This document shows, piece after piece, positions 42,751-51,995 of a stretch of DNA of 64,000 nt. Origin of the DNA: Acrocarpospora phusangensis. GTDB lineage: Bacteria > Actinomycetota > Actinomycetes > Streptosporangiales > Streptosporangiaceae. The notes under the pieces are model-generated. The model was not told the origin of the DNA and did no database searches. It saw only the letters and a list, made by a program, of their open reading frames with translations. Position 1 is the stretch's first letter. Every line of letters begins with the position of its first letter. The translations under genes were made by a program, and so were the position numbers. The stretch covers positions 124,001 through 188,000 of the forward strand of contig NZ_BOOA01000005.1 of assembly GCF_016862995.1 (NCBI RefSeq). The letters are read 5' to 3'.

Positions 42751-43137
42751 ATGACCATCCCGATCGCGCACTCGGCCCAGGAGTTGGGCGAGCACTTCGT
42801 GCGCCTGTTCCGCGACGGCGACACCGACACGCTGGCCGAACTCTACGAGGACGACGCGCTCTTCGCGCCGGCGCCGGGCCAGGAGGCCCGTGGCCGTACC
42901 GAGATCGCCGCCGCGCTGCGGGCGCTGCGCGCGGCCGGCGCGACGATCGAACTGAAGCTCGCCCGGATCCACGAGGTCGGCGACATCGCCGTCTACTCCA
43001 ACATCGCCACCGTGGGCGGGGTCAACCCCGACGGCTCCGACCTCGTCGCGCCGACCATCGAGGTCGCCCGGCGGCAGCCCGACGGCACGTGGCGTTATGT
43101 CGTCGACGACCCGGCGTTCCTGTCCTTCCTCGCATGA
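42751..43137 (+). CDS. SnoaL/NTF2-like protein (DUF4440 type)
   Basis: This 128-residue cone-shaped fold protein has ELGEHFVRLFRDGDTDTLAELYEDDALFAPAPG and ends with GTWRYVVDDPAFL, the usual DUF4440 pattern. Members act as small isomerases, hydrolases or binding proteins. AGAGGA lies about 9 nt upstream of the ATG. Its stop overlaps the amidohydrolase start (ATGA), so the two are coupled. Confidence 0.87.
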   Translation: MTIPIAHSAQELGEHFVRLFRDGDTDTLAELYEDDALFAPAPGQEARGRTEIAAALRALRAAGATIELKLARIHEVGDIAVYSNIATVGGVNPDGSDLVAPTIEVARRQPDGTWRYVVDDPAFLSFLA

Positions 43138-44996
43138 GCGCCGCACTCCACCAGACGGACGCCTGCGCGTGTACGGCCGATCCCGAACAGTTCCTCACCA
43201 TGCTGGCCGAGTACGACCGGGCGCGCGGCGGCTCCACCGATCCCCGCCCGTTGACCCACCCGCTGCTGTGGACGTGCTCCGCGCGGGCGACGCATGCGGT
43301 CGTGTTGGACGTGGTGTCCGGATCGGAATCGGCGGAGGACGAGACGCGGGCCGCGATCACCGCCGCCGTGGCCAATGATCTCCGCCGCTCCGCCAACCCG
43401 TCCCGAGACGTCCCGGCCCCCGGCGACGGGGTCACGATCATCGCCAACGCCCGGGTGTTCACCGCCGACCCGGCCCTCCCTTGGGCCGGGGCCCTGGCCT
43501 TCCGGGGCGAGAGGATCGTCGGCGTCGGAACCGAGGCGGAGGTCCGTGACCGCTTCCCGGACGCGCACCTGATCGACGTCGGCGGACGGCTGGTCGTCCC
43601 GGGACTGAACGACGCGCACCTGCACCACACCCCCGACCCTGTCGGCGTACGCCTGTCCACCGACGCGCAGGTGGCGCAGGCCCTCGATCCGTCGCTCGAC
43701 GACCTGGACGACGCCATCGCCGCAGCCCGGGCCGGGACCACCGCCCCCACCTGGCTTCTCGGAACGCTGGGCCTGACCCTGAGCGCCGAACCACGACTCG
43801 ACCGCGACCACCTCGACCGGGTCGCCGGTGACTGGCCCGTCGCCCTGCTCGGGATGACGAACCACCTGAACGTCTTCAATTCGGCCGCGCTGGCGGCGCT
43901 CGGCATCGACGAGTCCGTACCCGACGTGCTGGGCGGTTTCTGGGAGCGTGACGACTCCGGCCGGCTGAACGGGCGCGTGATCGAGTACGCGCAGTGGCGT
44001 CCGCAACGCACTCTCGCCGCGATGACCACGATCGAGGAGGGAGCGGCCGCCGTCCGCGCCTTCTCCGACGACTGCCTGCGTTACGGGATCACGACGGTGC
44101 AGAACATGTCCTGGACGCCGCCCGAGCGCTACCTGGAGATGGTCGCCGCCGCGGCGGTGCCCCTGCGCATCCGCGTCATCGACTTCCCCGCGGCCAACCC
44201 CGACTCCCGCGACCGCATCCCGTCCATCGCCGACCGGGCCGCGCTCGCTCGCGCGGCCGGCCCGCGCGCCACCCGGTCAGGACGGAAGTGGATCATCGAC
44301 GGCACACCGCTGGAGCTGACCGCCGACTTCGGCCACCCCTACCCGGGACGTGACGTCAGCGGCTTCCAGAACTTCCCCGCGGCCGAAGTCGACGAGATGC
44401 TCCGGGAGAGCGTCGTGGCCGACGATCAGGTCCTGCTGCACGCGGTCGGCACCGAGACGGTCCGCACCGTCATCGGCGCCCTGGAACGCACCGGCGGCCA
44501 GGTCGACTGGGCGGCGCGCCGGATGCGCGTCGAGCACGGCGACGGCGCGTTACCCGAGGACATCCACGCCCTGAGCCGCCTCGGGGCCATGGTCGTCGCG
44601 AACCCGTCCCACTTCCTGGTGACGGCCATCTACACCGACCTGATCGGCACCGGGCACCGGATCTCGCCGCTGCGCTCGCTGGTCGAGGCGGGCGTGCCGG
44701 TCGGGATCGGCTCCGACGGGCCGCTCAACCCGTACCTGTCGATGTTCGGTGCCCTCGTGCATCCGACCAGGATGAGCGAGGCCGTACGGATGGAGGACGC
44801 CCTGCGCGCCTACACGACGGGCGGGGCGCGGGCCGAAGGCACCGATCACGAGAAGGGCGTCATCGCGGAGGGGTACCTGGCCGACATCGCGGTCCTGAGC
44901 CAGGACGTCTTCCAGGTGACCGGGCCGGCGTTGATGGACACGGAAAGCGTCCTGACGATCATCGGCGGCCAGGTCGCCTGGACGACGCTGCCGTGA
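43134..44996 (+). CDS. Amidohydrolase (YtcJ-like, amidohydrolase_3) with an N-terminal extension
   Basis: The 620-residue protein has an amidohydrolase body from about residue 100: VTIIANARVFTAD, metal motif GLNDAHLHHTPD, further His in FGHPYPG and RVEHGDG, His in NPSHF and the final Asp in GIGSDGPLNPY. The first 95 residues (C11, C13, C47; CACTADPEQFLTMLAEYDRARGG) lie before the usual start of the family and match nothing I know. YtcJ-like enzymes deacylate or hydrolyse amide substrates. ATG at 43134 overlaps the previous stop. Confidence 0.88.
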   Translation: MSAALHQTDACACTADPEQFLTMLAEYDRARGGSTDPRPLTHPLLWTCSARATHAVVLDVVSGSESAEDETRAAITAAVANDLRRSANPSRDVPAPGDGVTIIANARVFTADPALPWAGALAFRGERIVGVGTEAEVRDRFPDAHLIDVGGRLVVPGLNDAHLHHTPDPVGVRLSTDAQVAQALDPSLDDLDDAIAAARAGTTAPTWLLGTLGLTLSAEPRLDRDHLDRVAGDWPVALLGMTNHLNVFNSAALAALGIDESVPDVLGGFWERDDSGRLNGRVIEYAQWRPQRTLAAMTTIEEGAAAVRAFSDDCLRYGITTVQNMSWTPPERYLEMVAAAAVPLRIRVIDFPAANPDSRDRIPSIADRAALARAAGPRATRSGRKWIIDGTPLELTADFGHPYPGRDVSGFQNFPAAEVDEMLRESVVADDQVLLHAVGTETVRTVIGALERTGGQVDWAARRMRVEHGDGALPEDIHALSRLGAMVVANPSHFLVTAIYTDLIGTGHRISPLRSLVEAGVPVGIGSDGPLNPYLSMFGALVHPTRMSEAVRMEDALRAYTTGGARAEGTDHEKGVIAEGYLADIAVLSQDVFQVTGPALMDTESVLTIIGGQVAWTTLP

Positions 44997-45023
44997 AGGT
45001 TCCCTCCGCGAGGGCACGGATGG

Positions 45024-46514
45024 TCAGGTGAGGGGTCGGATCAGGCGTTCGTTGATGGGTTCGACCAGGACCCGCCGGTTGGTGAGGATGACCCAGGTCT
45101 GGCCGGTGCCCGGCCGGATGACCAGGGACGCGGAGAAGCCGGGGCCGGCGCCGGGATGCCCGGCGACGTCCTTGGGAGGCACGAGCATCCAGCCGAGACC
45201 CGCCGCGCCCCCGGGGAACTCGGCCTGCGGTTGAAGCGCCTCGCGGGCGAGCGCGCCGGGCAGCAGCGAGGACCAGCCCAGGCCGAATCGGACGAGATCG
45301 GCCGCCGCGGTCCACAGACCGCCCGACGCGGGCGCGACGGAGAGCCGCGCCGGTGCGCGTTCGAACACTCCCTCGTCGGTGAGGTGGTGGCCCATGACCA
45401 CCCTGCTGACCGGACGGCCGCGCGGGAACCACGAGGCCGTCATCCCGAGCGGCCGGAGCACCATGCTGGTGGCCGCGTCCTCGTACCGCGTACCGGTGAC
45501 GTCGGCGATCAGCTGTCCGAGCATGGCGTACTCGCCGTAGCCGTACCCGAACGTGCCACGCCGGCCGTTGCACGACGCGGCCGGACCGGTGACCGAGACC
45601 AGCTCGGGCACGCGACCGGCGAACATCGACGCGGGGCTGTCGACGCCGCCGGCATGGGACAGGAGGTGCCGCACGGTGACGTCGTCGTCGGCCAGCCTGA
45701 TGGTGCGCAGGTACGCGTTCGCGGGCGCGTCGAGCCGTACGAGCCCGTCCGCGACCAGCCGCAGGACGGCGGTCGCCGTGACCAGCTGAGTGATCGAGTA
45801 CGCCGGAAACCGGTGATCGGGCAGCAGCACGTCCCCCTGGTCGAGGTCCGCCCAGCCCCGCGCGGTCACCCACACCGAGCCGTCACCGTTCCCGCCCGCC
45901 AGCATGAGCCCGACGAGACCCAGCTCGGCGAACGACTCCGCGGCCACCGAGTCCGCCTCCGCCGGCACCACACCGGAGGCACGCGTCTCCGGCGCCTCCA
46001 GGCGGGGATCCGCGACCTTCGTCTCCAGCGGATAGAACCGCAGCTCCCTCAGCCGGTACGGCGGCTCGCCCCCGGTCGCCGCCTCGACCCGCAGGCCGGC
46101 CACCCGCGCCCGCAGCCGCCGCGGCTCGGCCCGTACGTCGACGAGGTCCTCGCGCAGCTGCCCGGCCACCGAGCCGAGCAGGCCGGACAGCCGGCCCGGT
46201 GGGAGAAGGCTCAGGTAGTCGTCGTCGAAGTGCCCGCGCAGTTCCTCCTCGTCTGGCGGAGTCCATCCGGGGGTGTCGGCCGCCGCGAAGCGGGACATCA
46301 CCCACCGCACCTGCGTGAGGGCATGGCTGGCCGGGCCCGCGGCCTCGATCTGTTCCTTGAGCGCGGTCCAGCTGGGCAGCCCGTGCTCGCGGGCGATGGC
46401 CAGCTGGGCCAGCTGAAGTGTGGCGAACTCCCCGGCGGAGAGGCGGCGTTTCGCCTCCAGCTTCAGGTAGCGGAGACTCGGCCGGTCGGGAAGCGCGCGT
46501 GACTGATCGGACAA
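45024..46514 (-). CDS. Serine hydrolase (beta-lactamase fold)-like protein lacking the SxxK lysine
   Basis: The product of about 496 residues has an N-terminal segment like those preceding ankyrin-type proteins (SLRYLKLEAKRRLSAGE to EHGLPSWTALKEQI), then a region resembling the ORF12/SnoaL-like domain (about 75-165), then a beta-lactamase fold from about 185. The nucleophile motif reads YSITQ (S240, Q243), so the catalytic Lys is replaced by Gln. YxN reads YGE; HxG is kept as HPG. It may be inactive or have altered chemistry. TTG at 46514 has AGGA 7 nt upstream; ATG at 46550 has no ribosome site. Confidence 0.82.
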   Translation of the reverse strand: MSDQSRALPDRPSLRYLKLEAKRRLSAGEFATLQLAQLAIAREHGLPSWTALKEQIEAAGPASHALTQVRWVMSRFAAADTPGWTPPDEEELRGHFDDDYLSLLPPGRLSGLLGSVAGQLREDLVDVRAEPRRLRARVAGLRVEAATGGEPPYRLRELRFYPLETKVADPRLEAPETRASGVVPAEADSVAAESFAELGLVGLMLAGGNGDGSVWVTARGWADLDQGDVLLPDHRFPAYSITQLVTATAVLRLVADGLVRLDAPANAYLRTIRLADDDVTVRHLLSHAGGVDSPASMFAGRVPELVSVTGPAASCNGRRGTFGYGYGEYAMLGQLIADVTGTRYEDAATSMVLRPLGMTASWFPRGRPVSRVVMGHHLTDEGVFERAPARLSVAPASGGLWTAAADLVRFGLGWSSLLPGALAREALQPQAEFPGGAAGLGWMLVPPKDVAGHPGAGPGFSASLVIRPGTGQTWVILTNRRVLVEPINERLIRPLT

Positions 46515-46755
46515 GGCAGTCCTTTCCTCGGCGCCCGGGGTCCGCGACATCGGGCGGGAAAGACCTGCCGTGGTCTACTTCGCTGACCGGTGAGCTTGCA
46601 GCTCTGCCCGCGGACCCAGAGGCGGCCGGAAACCGCCAAGCACGACCGTACCCCGCCACCCCCACTCCCCGCGAACCGGTTTCCGCGAGGTCGTGTCAGC
46701 GGCCGCGTCAGGGTGGCGACGGTCCGGTGTCAGAGCGGTCGGCGATCGTGATTTC

Positions 46756-47958
46756 ATGACCATGGAACACACCGTCACCGCGATGCCGGCCGCGCGTCAG
46801 CCCGGCTGCCCCTTCGACCCGCCGGCGGAGCTGATCGACGCCCGCCGGCACGGCCCCATCAGCCGCTACCCCTTCCCCGGCGGACATCCCGGCTGGCTGG
46901 TCACCGGGTACGACCTGGTCAAGGCGGTGCTGGCCGATTCGCGGTTCAGCTCGCGCAAGGAGCTGATGCGCCACCCGTCCATCGACCTCGCCGGTTTCGA
47001 GATCCCTCCGGCGCCGCCCGGCGAGTTCCTTCTCATGGACGAGCCGCAGCACAGTCGCTATCGGAAACCGCTGGTGGGGAAGTTCACCGCACGGCGGATG
47101 CGGCTGCTCACCGAGCGCATCGAGCAGATCACCGCCGACCACCTGGACGCCATGGCGAAGGCCGGTCCTCCGGCGGACCTGGTGACCGCGTTCGCCAAGC
47201 CCATCCCCGCCATCGTGATCTGTGAGCTGCTGGGGGTGCCGTACGAGGACCGGGGTTCCTTCCAGGAGCAGATCGAGACGTTCCTCAGCGGGGAGGCGAG
47301 CGACGAGGACCAGATCGCGGCCTACACCGCGACCCAGCACTACCTGGCCGAACTGGTGGCCACCAAGCGCGCCGACCCCACCGACGACGTGCTCAGCGAC
47401 CTCACGGACAGCGATCTGACCGATGAGGAGCTCAAGGGGATGAGCCTGATTCTGCTGGCGGCCGGGTTCGACACCACAGCGAACACGCTGGCGCTGGGCA
47501 CCTTCGCGCTGCTGCGCAACCCGGCGCAGCTGGCCGCGCTGCGCGCCGATCCCGCGCTGGCCGACCAGGCCGTGGAGGAGCTGCTGCGGTATCTGAGCGT
47601 CGCCAAGACCTTCATGAGGACGGCGCTGGAGGACGTCGAGCTGGGCGGCACGATCATTGAGGCCGGTTCGACGGTCATCCTGTCCTACCACACCGCCAAC
47701 CGCGACCCGGAGCGCTTCTCCGACCCTCACGTGCTCGACATCCGGAGGCAGGACGGCGGGCATCTGGCCTTCGGCCACGGTATCCACCAGTGCCTGGGCC
47801 AGCAGCTGGCCCGGGTCGAGATGCGGGTCGCGTTCCCGGCGCTGGTCAGGCGTTTTCCGACGCTGCGCCTGGCCGTACCGGCGGACGAGGTCGCTCTGCG
47901 CCCGGAGACGGCGGACGTGTTCGGGGTGAAGAGCCTCCCGGTCGCCTGGGACGCGTGA
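46756..47958 (+). CDS. Cytochrome P450 (bacterial class I, CYP105/107-like)
   Basis: The 400-residue P450 has the I-helix motif LLAAGFDTTANT near residue 238, the K-helix ExxR in EELLRYL, and the heme loop FGHGIHQCLGQQLAR with the ligand C346. It would hydroxylate a small molecule using ferredoxin and reductase, neither of which is encoded nearby. ATG at 46756 precedes METHTV-like sequence; no strong ribosome site is seen. The adjacent SARP-type regulator hints at a secondary-metabolic role, but no biosynthetic core is present. Confidence 0.95.
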   Translation: MTMEHTVTAMPAARQPGCPFDPPAELIDARRHGPISRYPFPGGHPGWLVTGYDLVKAVLADSRFSSRKELMRHPSIDLAGFEIPPAPPGEFLLMDEPQHSRYRKPLVGKFTARRMRLLTERIEQITADHLDAMAKAGPPADLVTAFAKPIPAIVICELLGVPYEDRGSFQEQIETFLSGEASDEDQIAAYTATQHYLAELVATKRADPTDDVLSDLTDSDLTDEELKGMSLILLAAGFDTTANTLALGTFALLRNPAQLAALRADPALADQAVEELLRYLSVAKTFMRTALEDVELGGTIIEAGSTVILSYHTANRDPERFSDPHVLDIRRQDGGHLAFGHGIHQCLGQQLARVEMRVAFPALVRRFPTLRLAVPADEVALRPETADVFGVKSLPVAWDA

Positions 47959-48103
47959 CCCAGGTCGCGACATATCGCGATTCGGCGTAGCATTTCGGAA
48001 CGTGACCGATGATCCCACCACAGCAGGACTCACCAGCGCCGATAAGGGTGGGCGCGCGGTGGCGGTTGGTCGGTTGTCGCCGCGGTTCGGCACAATTGCC
48101 GAT

Positions 48104-51100
48104 GTGCGAGTCGGATTGCTTGGGCCGTTCGAGGTCAGGAACCACGATGGGGCCGTGGTGGAGGTGCCCGGGGTCCGGCTGCGCGCACTGCTGGCCGCGC
48201 TCGCCCTGGAACCCGGCAGGATCGTCACGCGTACGCGGCTGGTGGACTGGATCTGGGGGGAACGGCCGCCCGCCGACGAAGTGAACGCCTTGCAGGCGCT
48301 GGTGTCCAGGCTGCGCCGGGTGCTGCCGGACGGTGTGATCGAGGCGGATTCCGGCGGATACCGGCTGGCCGTGGCTCCCGACGCCGTGGACGCGAGCCGG
48401 TTCGAGCATCTGGTCGGCCAGGCCCGCGCCGCCGAACCGGCCGCGCGGGCGGATCTGCTCCGCTCGGCCCTGGCCCTGTGGCGCGGTACGGCCATGGCCG
48501 ACATCGCCCTGCGGGACAGCGACGTGTTCGACGCCGCGGTCACCCGCCTGGACGAACTGTACGTCTCCGCGCTCGGGGACCGGGTCGACGCGGATGTCCG
48601 CCTCGGCCGTGGCTCGGAGCTGGTCTCCGAACTGACCGGTTTGGTCGCCACGTACCCGCTGCGTGAAGGCTTCGTCGCCGCCCTGATGCGCGCCCTCGCC
48701 GAGGCGGGGCGGGGCAACGAGGCGCTGACCGTGTACCAGCGGACGCGCGAACGGCTCGCCGAGGAACTGGGCGCCGACCCGTCGGCGGAACTCTCCGCCC
48801 TGCACACCGCGCTGCTCCGGGGCGAACTGGGCGAACGCGCCGAGAACACCAGGACGAACCTCCGCGCCGAGCTGACGAGCTTCGTCGGCAAGGCCGACGA
48901 CGTCGCCGCCGTCGCCGCTCTGGCCGTCAGGCACCGGCTGGTCACCTTGACGGGGCCGGGCGGCTCCGGCAAGACCAGACTGGCCACGGAGACCGCCCGC
49001 ACGATGCTCGCCGAACTGCCGGACGGGGCGTGGCTGGTCGAACTCGCCTCGGTACGGGCAGGCGGCGACCTGGCGCAGGCCGCCCTCACCGCGATCGGCC
49101 TGCGTGACCAGGCCCTGCTCGGGGGCGCGCGGGGCGGCGAACCGATGGATCGGCTCGTCGCCGCCGTCAGGGAACGCACGATCCTGCTGGTCCTGGACAA
49201 CTGCGAGCACGTGATCGAGGCGGCCGCCGAGTTCGCGGACCGGCTCCTGGGCGAATGCCGCAGGCTGCGCGTCCTGGCCACGAGCAGGGAACCGCTCGGC
49301 ATCACCGGGGAGGTGCTGTGGCAGGTCGAGCCGCTCGCGCTGCCCGCGAAGGGAGCGGACCCCGCCGACGTCGGATCCTCGCCCGCGGTACGGCTGCTGC
49401 GGGACCGCGCGGATCTGGTACGCAAGGACATCGGCTCCGACGCGCACATCCTGGCGGCCATGGAGCGGATCTGCCGCGCGCTCGACGGGATCCCGCTGGC
49501 GATCGAACTGGCCGCGGCCCGGCTGCGCACCATGTCCGTCGACCAGCTGGCGCACCGGCTCGATGACCGGTTCCGCCTGCTGACCGGCGGCAGCCGTACG
49601 GCGCTGGCCCGGCACAGGACGCTGCGCGCGGTCGTGGACTGGAGCTGGGACCTGCTCACCGAGACCGAACGCGGCGTGCTGCGGCGGCTCTCGGTGTTCT
49701 CCGGCGGGGCCAGCCTGGAAGCGGCCGAACGGGTCTGCGGGGACGGGGTTGTCGCGGGGGAGCAGGTGTTCGACGTGCTCACCGCGTTGATCGAGAAGTC
49801 GCTGCTGCTCGCCGACGGCGAGGGCACGCCCCGCTACCGCATGCTCGACACCATCAGGGAGTACGCGGCGCAGCGGCTCGCCGAAGCCGGGGAGACCGAG
49901 CCGGCGCGCCGGGCGCACCTCGCCTACTTCACCGAGCTGGCCGAGACGGCCGATCCGTGCCTGCGCCGCGCCGAGCAGCTGGAGTGGCTGTCCACGCTCG
50001 GGGCCGAGCACGACAACATCATGGTGGCCCTGCGCGGGGCGATCGCCGAGGGCTGGGCCGAGGAGGCGATGCGCCTGGTCGGGGCCGTGGGCTGGTACTG
50101 GTTCCTCAGCGGGCGCCGGGCCGAGGGCACCGACCTGAGCATCGCGGCGGCGTCGCTGCCCGGCGAGGTGTCGGGTGAGGTGCGGGCGATGGCGTACGCG
50201 ATCGTGACGGTCTTCGTGTCCTCCGGTCCCGGCGGCGATCAGTACCGGGCGCAGAAGTGGATCCGCGAGGCGTACCGGCTCACCCAGCACAGCGGGTATC
50301 GGAACCCGCTGCTCGGGTTCGTCGCTCCGCTGGAGCGGATGCTGCGGGAGCCGACCGACTTCCTGCCCGCGTTCGACCCGCTCATCGCCGGCGACGATCC
50401 CTGGGTGCGCGCGCAGGCCAGGCTCAGCCGCGGCCGCTTCCGGCTCACGCTCGGCGGCGACGAGACCGACGTGGACGCCGACATCGAGATCGCCCTCGCC
50501 GAGTTCCGCACGCTGGGCGACCGGTGGGGGATCTCGCTGGCGCTGGCCTCCCTGGCCGATCGGCTCGCCGCGCGCGGTGAGTTCGCCCGCGCGTGCGAGC
50601 ACTGCGAAGAGGCGGTCACGGCGCTGACCGAGGTGGGCGCGACCGAGGACGTGGTCGTCCTGCGGGCGCGGCAGGCCCAGCTGTACTGGCTGCTCGGCGA
50701 CGAGCGATCGAGCGGGTCCGCCATGGCGGAGGCGCAGCGGTACGCGGGCGGGATCGCCTCGCCGGACGTGCTCGCCGAACTCGCGCTGTCCAAGGCGCAG
50801 CTGGCGCGCTGGCGCGGCGAACCGGACCAGGCGCGCGAGCACCTGGCCACGGTGCGGGAGACGATGCCGGTCAACGCGGAAATCGCCCACTTCGTCCGTG
50901 CCAAGACCATGGACCTGTACGGCTACCTCACCGACGACCTGGAACAGGCCCGCGCGCACCGCACCGAGGCGCTCCACGCGGTCATGGAGCACGCGTATCC
51001 ACCGGCGATCGCCGACGTGCTGATCGGGATCGCCGATCTCGCGCTACGCCAGGGGCAGTACGAGCAGGCCGTGCGACTGCTCGCGGCCAGCGACGGCGTA

Positions 51101-51250
51101 CGCGGCACCCAGGATCGTTCCCAGCCGGACGCGTCCAGGATCGCCGCCGACACGAAGGATCGCCTCGGTGAAACGGTGTTCACCGAGGCGATCCGAGCCG
51201 GCCGGGAGCGGGACTGGCGCGAGCTGGCCGAGATCACGCTCGCTTCGTGA
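48104..51250 (+). CDS. AfsR/SARP-type transcriptional regulator with NB-ARC-like ATPase and TPR-like tail
   Basis: The protein is about 1048 residues. It has a winged-helix DNA-binding domain (VRVGLLGPFEVRNHDG to RLVDWIWGERPP), a BTAD domain (about 95-245), an NB-ARC-like ATPase with P-loop GPGGSGKTRLA near residue 285 and LLVLDNCEHV, and a C-terminal alpha-helical repeat region. SARP proteins activate antibiotic or other specialised gene sets. GTG at 48104 gives the usual family N-terminus. GTG at 48002, 8 nt after TAGCAT, is an alternative with 34 extra residues. Confidence 0.92.
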   Translation: MRVGLLGPFEVRNHDGAVVEVPGVRLRALLAALALEPGRIVTRTRLVDWIWGERPPADEVNALQALVSRLRRVLPDGVIEADSGGYRLAVAPDAVDASRFEHLVGQARAAEPAARADLLRSALALWRGTAMADIALRDSDVFDAAVTRLDELYVSALGDRVDADVRLGRGSELVSELTGLVATYPLREGFVAALMRALAEAGRGNEALTVYQRTRERLAEELGADPSAELSALHTALLRGELGERAENTRTNLRAELTSFVGKADDVAAVAALAVRHRLVTLTGPGGSGKTRLATETARTMLAELPDGAWLVELASVRAGGDLAQAALTAIGLRDQALLGGARGGEPMDRLVAAVRERTILLVLDNCEHVIEAAAEFADRLLGECRRLRVLATSREPLGITGEVLWQVEPLALPAKGADPADVGSSPAVRLLRDRADLVRKDIGSDAHILAAMERICRALDGIPLAIELAAARLRTMSVDQLAHRLDDRFRLLTGGSRTALARHRTLRAVVDWSWDLLTETERGVLRRLSVFSGGASLEAAERVCGDGVVAGEQVFDVLTALIEKSLLLADGEGTPRYRMLDTIREYAAQRLAEAGETEPARRAHLAYFTELAETADPCLRRAEQLEWLSTLGAEHDNIMVALRGAIAEGWAEEAMRLVGAVGWYWFLSGRRAEGTDLSIAAASLPGEVSGEVRAMAYAIVTVFVSSGPGGDQYRAQKWIREAYRLTQHSGYRNPLLGFVAPLERMLREPTDFLPAFDPLIAGDDPWVRAQARLSRGRFRLTLGGDETDVDADIEIALAEFRTLGDRWGISLALASLADRLAARGEFARACEHCEEAVTALTEVGATEDVVVLRARQAQLYWLLGDERSSGSAMAEAQRYAGGIASPDVLAELALSKAQLARWRGEPDQAREHLATVRETMPVNAEIAHFVRAKTMDLYGYLTDDLEQARAHRTEALHAVMEHAYPPAIADVLIGIADLALRQGQYEQAVRLLAASDGVRGTQDRSQPDASRIAADTKDRLGETVFTEAIRAGRERDWRELAEITLAS

Positions 51251-51995
51251 ACGACCTGCGCGCCCACAGGTAGCCGATCAGGGAGAGCCCGACGCACCAG
51301 GCGATCGCCGTGACGGCCGAACCCGCCGACGGCGCGCCGGTCAGCAGCCCGCGCAGGGCTTCGATGATCGAGGTGAACGGCTGGTACTCCGCGAACTGCC
51401 GCGCCCCCGGCCCCATCTTGTCGGCCGGGACGAACGCGCTGCTCAAGAAGGGAAGGAGCATCAGCGGGACGGCGGCGAAACCCGCGTTCTCCGGCGTCTT
51501 CGCCGCGAGACCGGACGCGACGGTCAGCCAGGCGATCGCCAACGCCGTCAGCACGATGATGCCGATCGCGCCGAGCCACTGCGCGAAACTCGCCGACGGC
51601 CGGAATCCCATCAGGAACGCGACCCCGATGACGATCGCGATGGCCACCAGACTGCGCAACACCGTCGCGATCACGTGCGCGTTCAACACCGCCGCCCGCG
51701 ACACGTGCATGACGCGAAGCCGGTTGATGAACCCGGTCGCCATGTCGGAACTCACCGCGACCGCGGTGGGGCCGACCCCGTAGCAGATGGTCGTCAGGAG
51801 CAGCCCCGGCGTCGCGTAATCGGCGTAGTTGACGCCGACGCTGAACGCGCCACCGAGGACATACACCATCAGGAACATCAGGAAGATCGGCATGAACACG
51901 CCGTTGAACAGCGCCAGCGGATTCCTCGTCGTGTGCCGGAAGTTACGCCGCAACATGGTCGCGGAATCCGTCAGAGAAGCAGAGATGGCATTCAT
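51234..51995 (-). CDS. ABC-2 type exporter permease (DrrB-like)
   Basis: The 253-residue membrane protein has six predicted segments and the ABC-2 pattern: TRNPLALFNGVFMPIFLMFLMVYVLGG near residues 23-49, and LPFLSSAFVPADKMGPGARQFAEYQPFTSIIEALRGLL near 180-218. It forms the channel for the ATPase encoded upstream, with a 4-nt overlap. The 3' end overlaps the convergent SARP gene by 17 nt. Confidence 0.94.
   Translation of the reverse strand: MNAISASLTDSATMLRRNFRHTTRNPLALFNGVFMPIFLMFLMVYVLGGAFSVGVNYADYATPGLLLTTICYGVGPTAVAVSSDMATGFINRLRVMHVSRAAVLNAHVIATVLRSLVAIAIVIGVAFLMGFRPSASFAQWLGAIGIIVLTALAIAWLTVASGLAAKTPENAGFAAVPLMLLPFLSSAFVPADKMGPGARQFAEYQPFTSIIEALRGLLTGAPSAGSAVTAIAWCVGLSLIGYLWARRSFTKRA

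Noticed and set aside
41778-43133. Upstream extension of the amidohydrolase gene through the AraC and SnoaL-like genes
   Set aside because: The sequence is a shadow of two well-supported genes, and the ATGA overlap at 43134 gives a coupled start.
45002-45014. CCCTC...GAGGG hairpin between the amidohydrolase and serine hydrolase-like genes as a bidirectional terminator
   Set aside because: A five-pair stem is expected by chance at this base composition.
46708-50992. Very long open frames on the minus strand opposite the P450 and SARP genes (about 1040 codons each)
   Set aside because: They are antisense shadows of high-GC coding sequence. They lack domain patterns and overlap well-supported genes completely.
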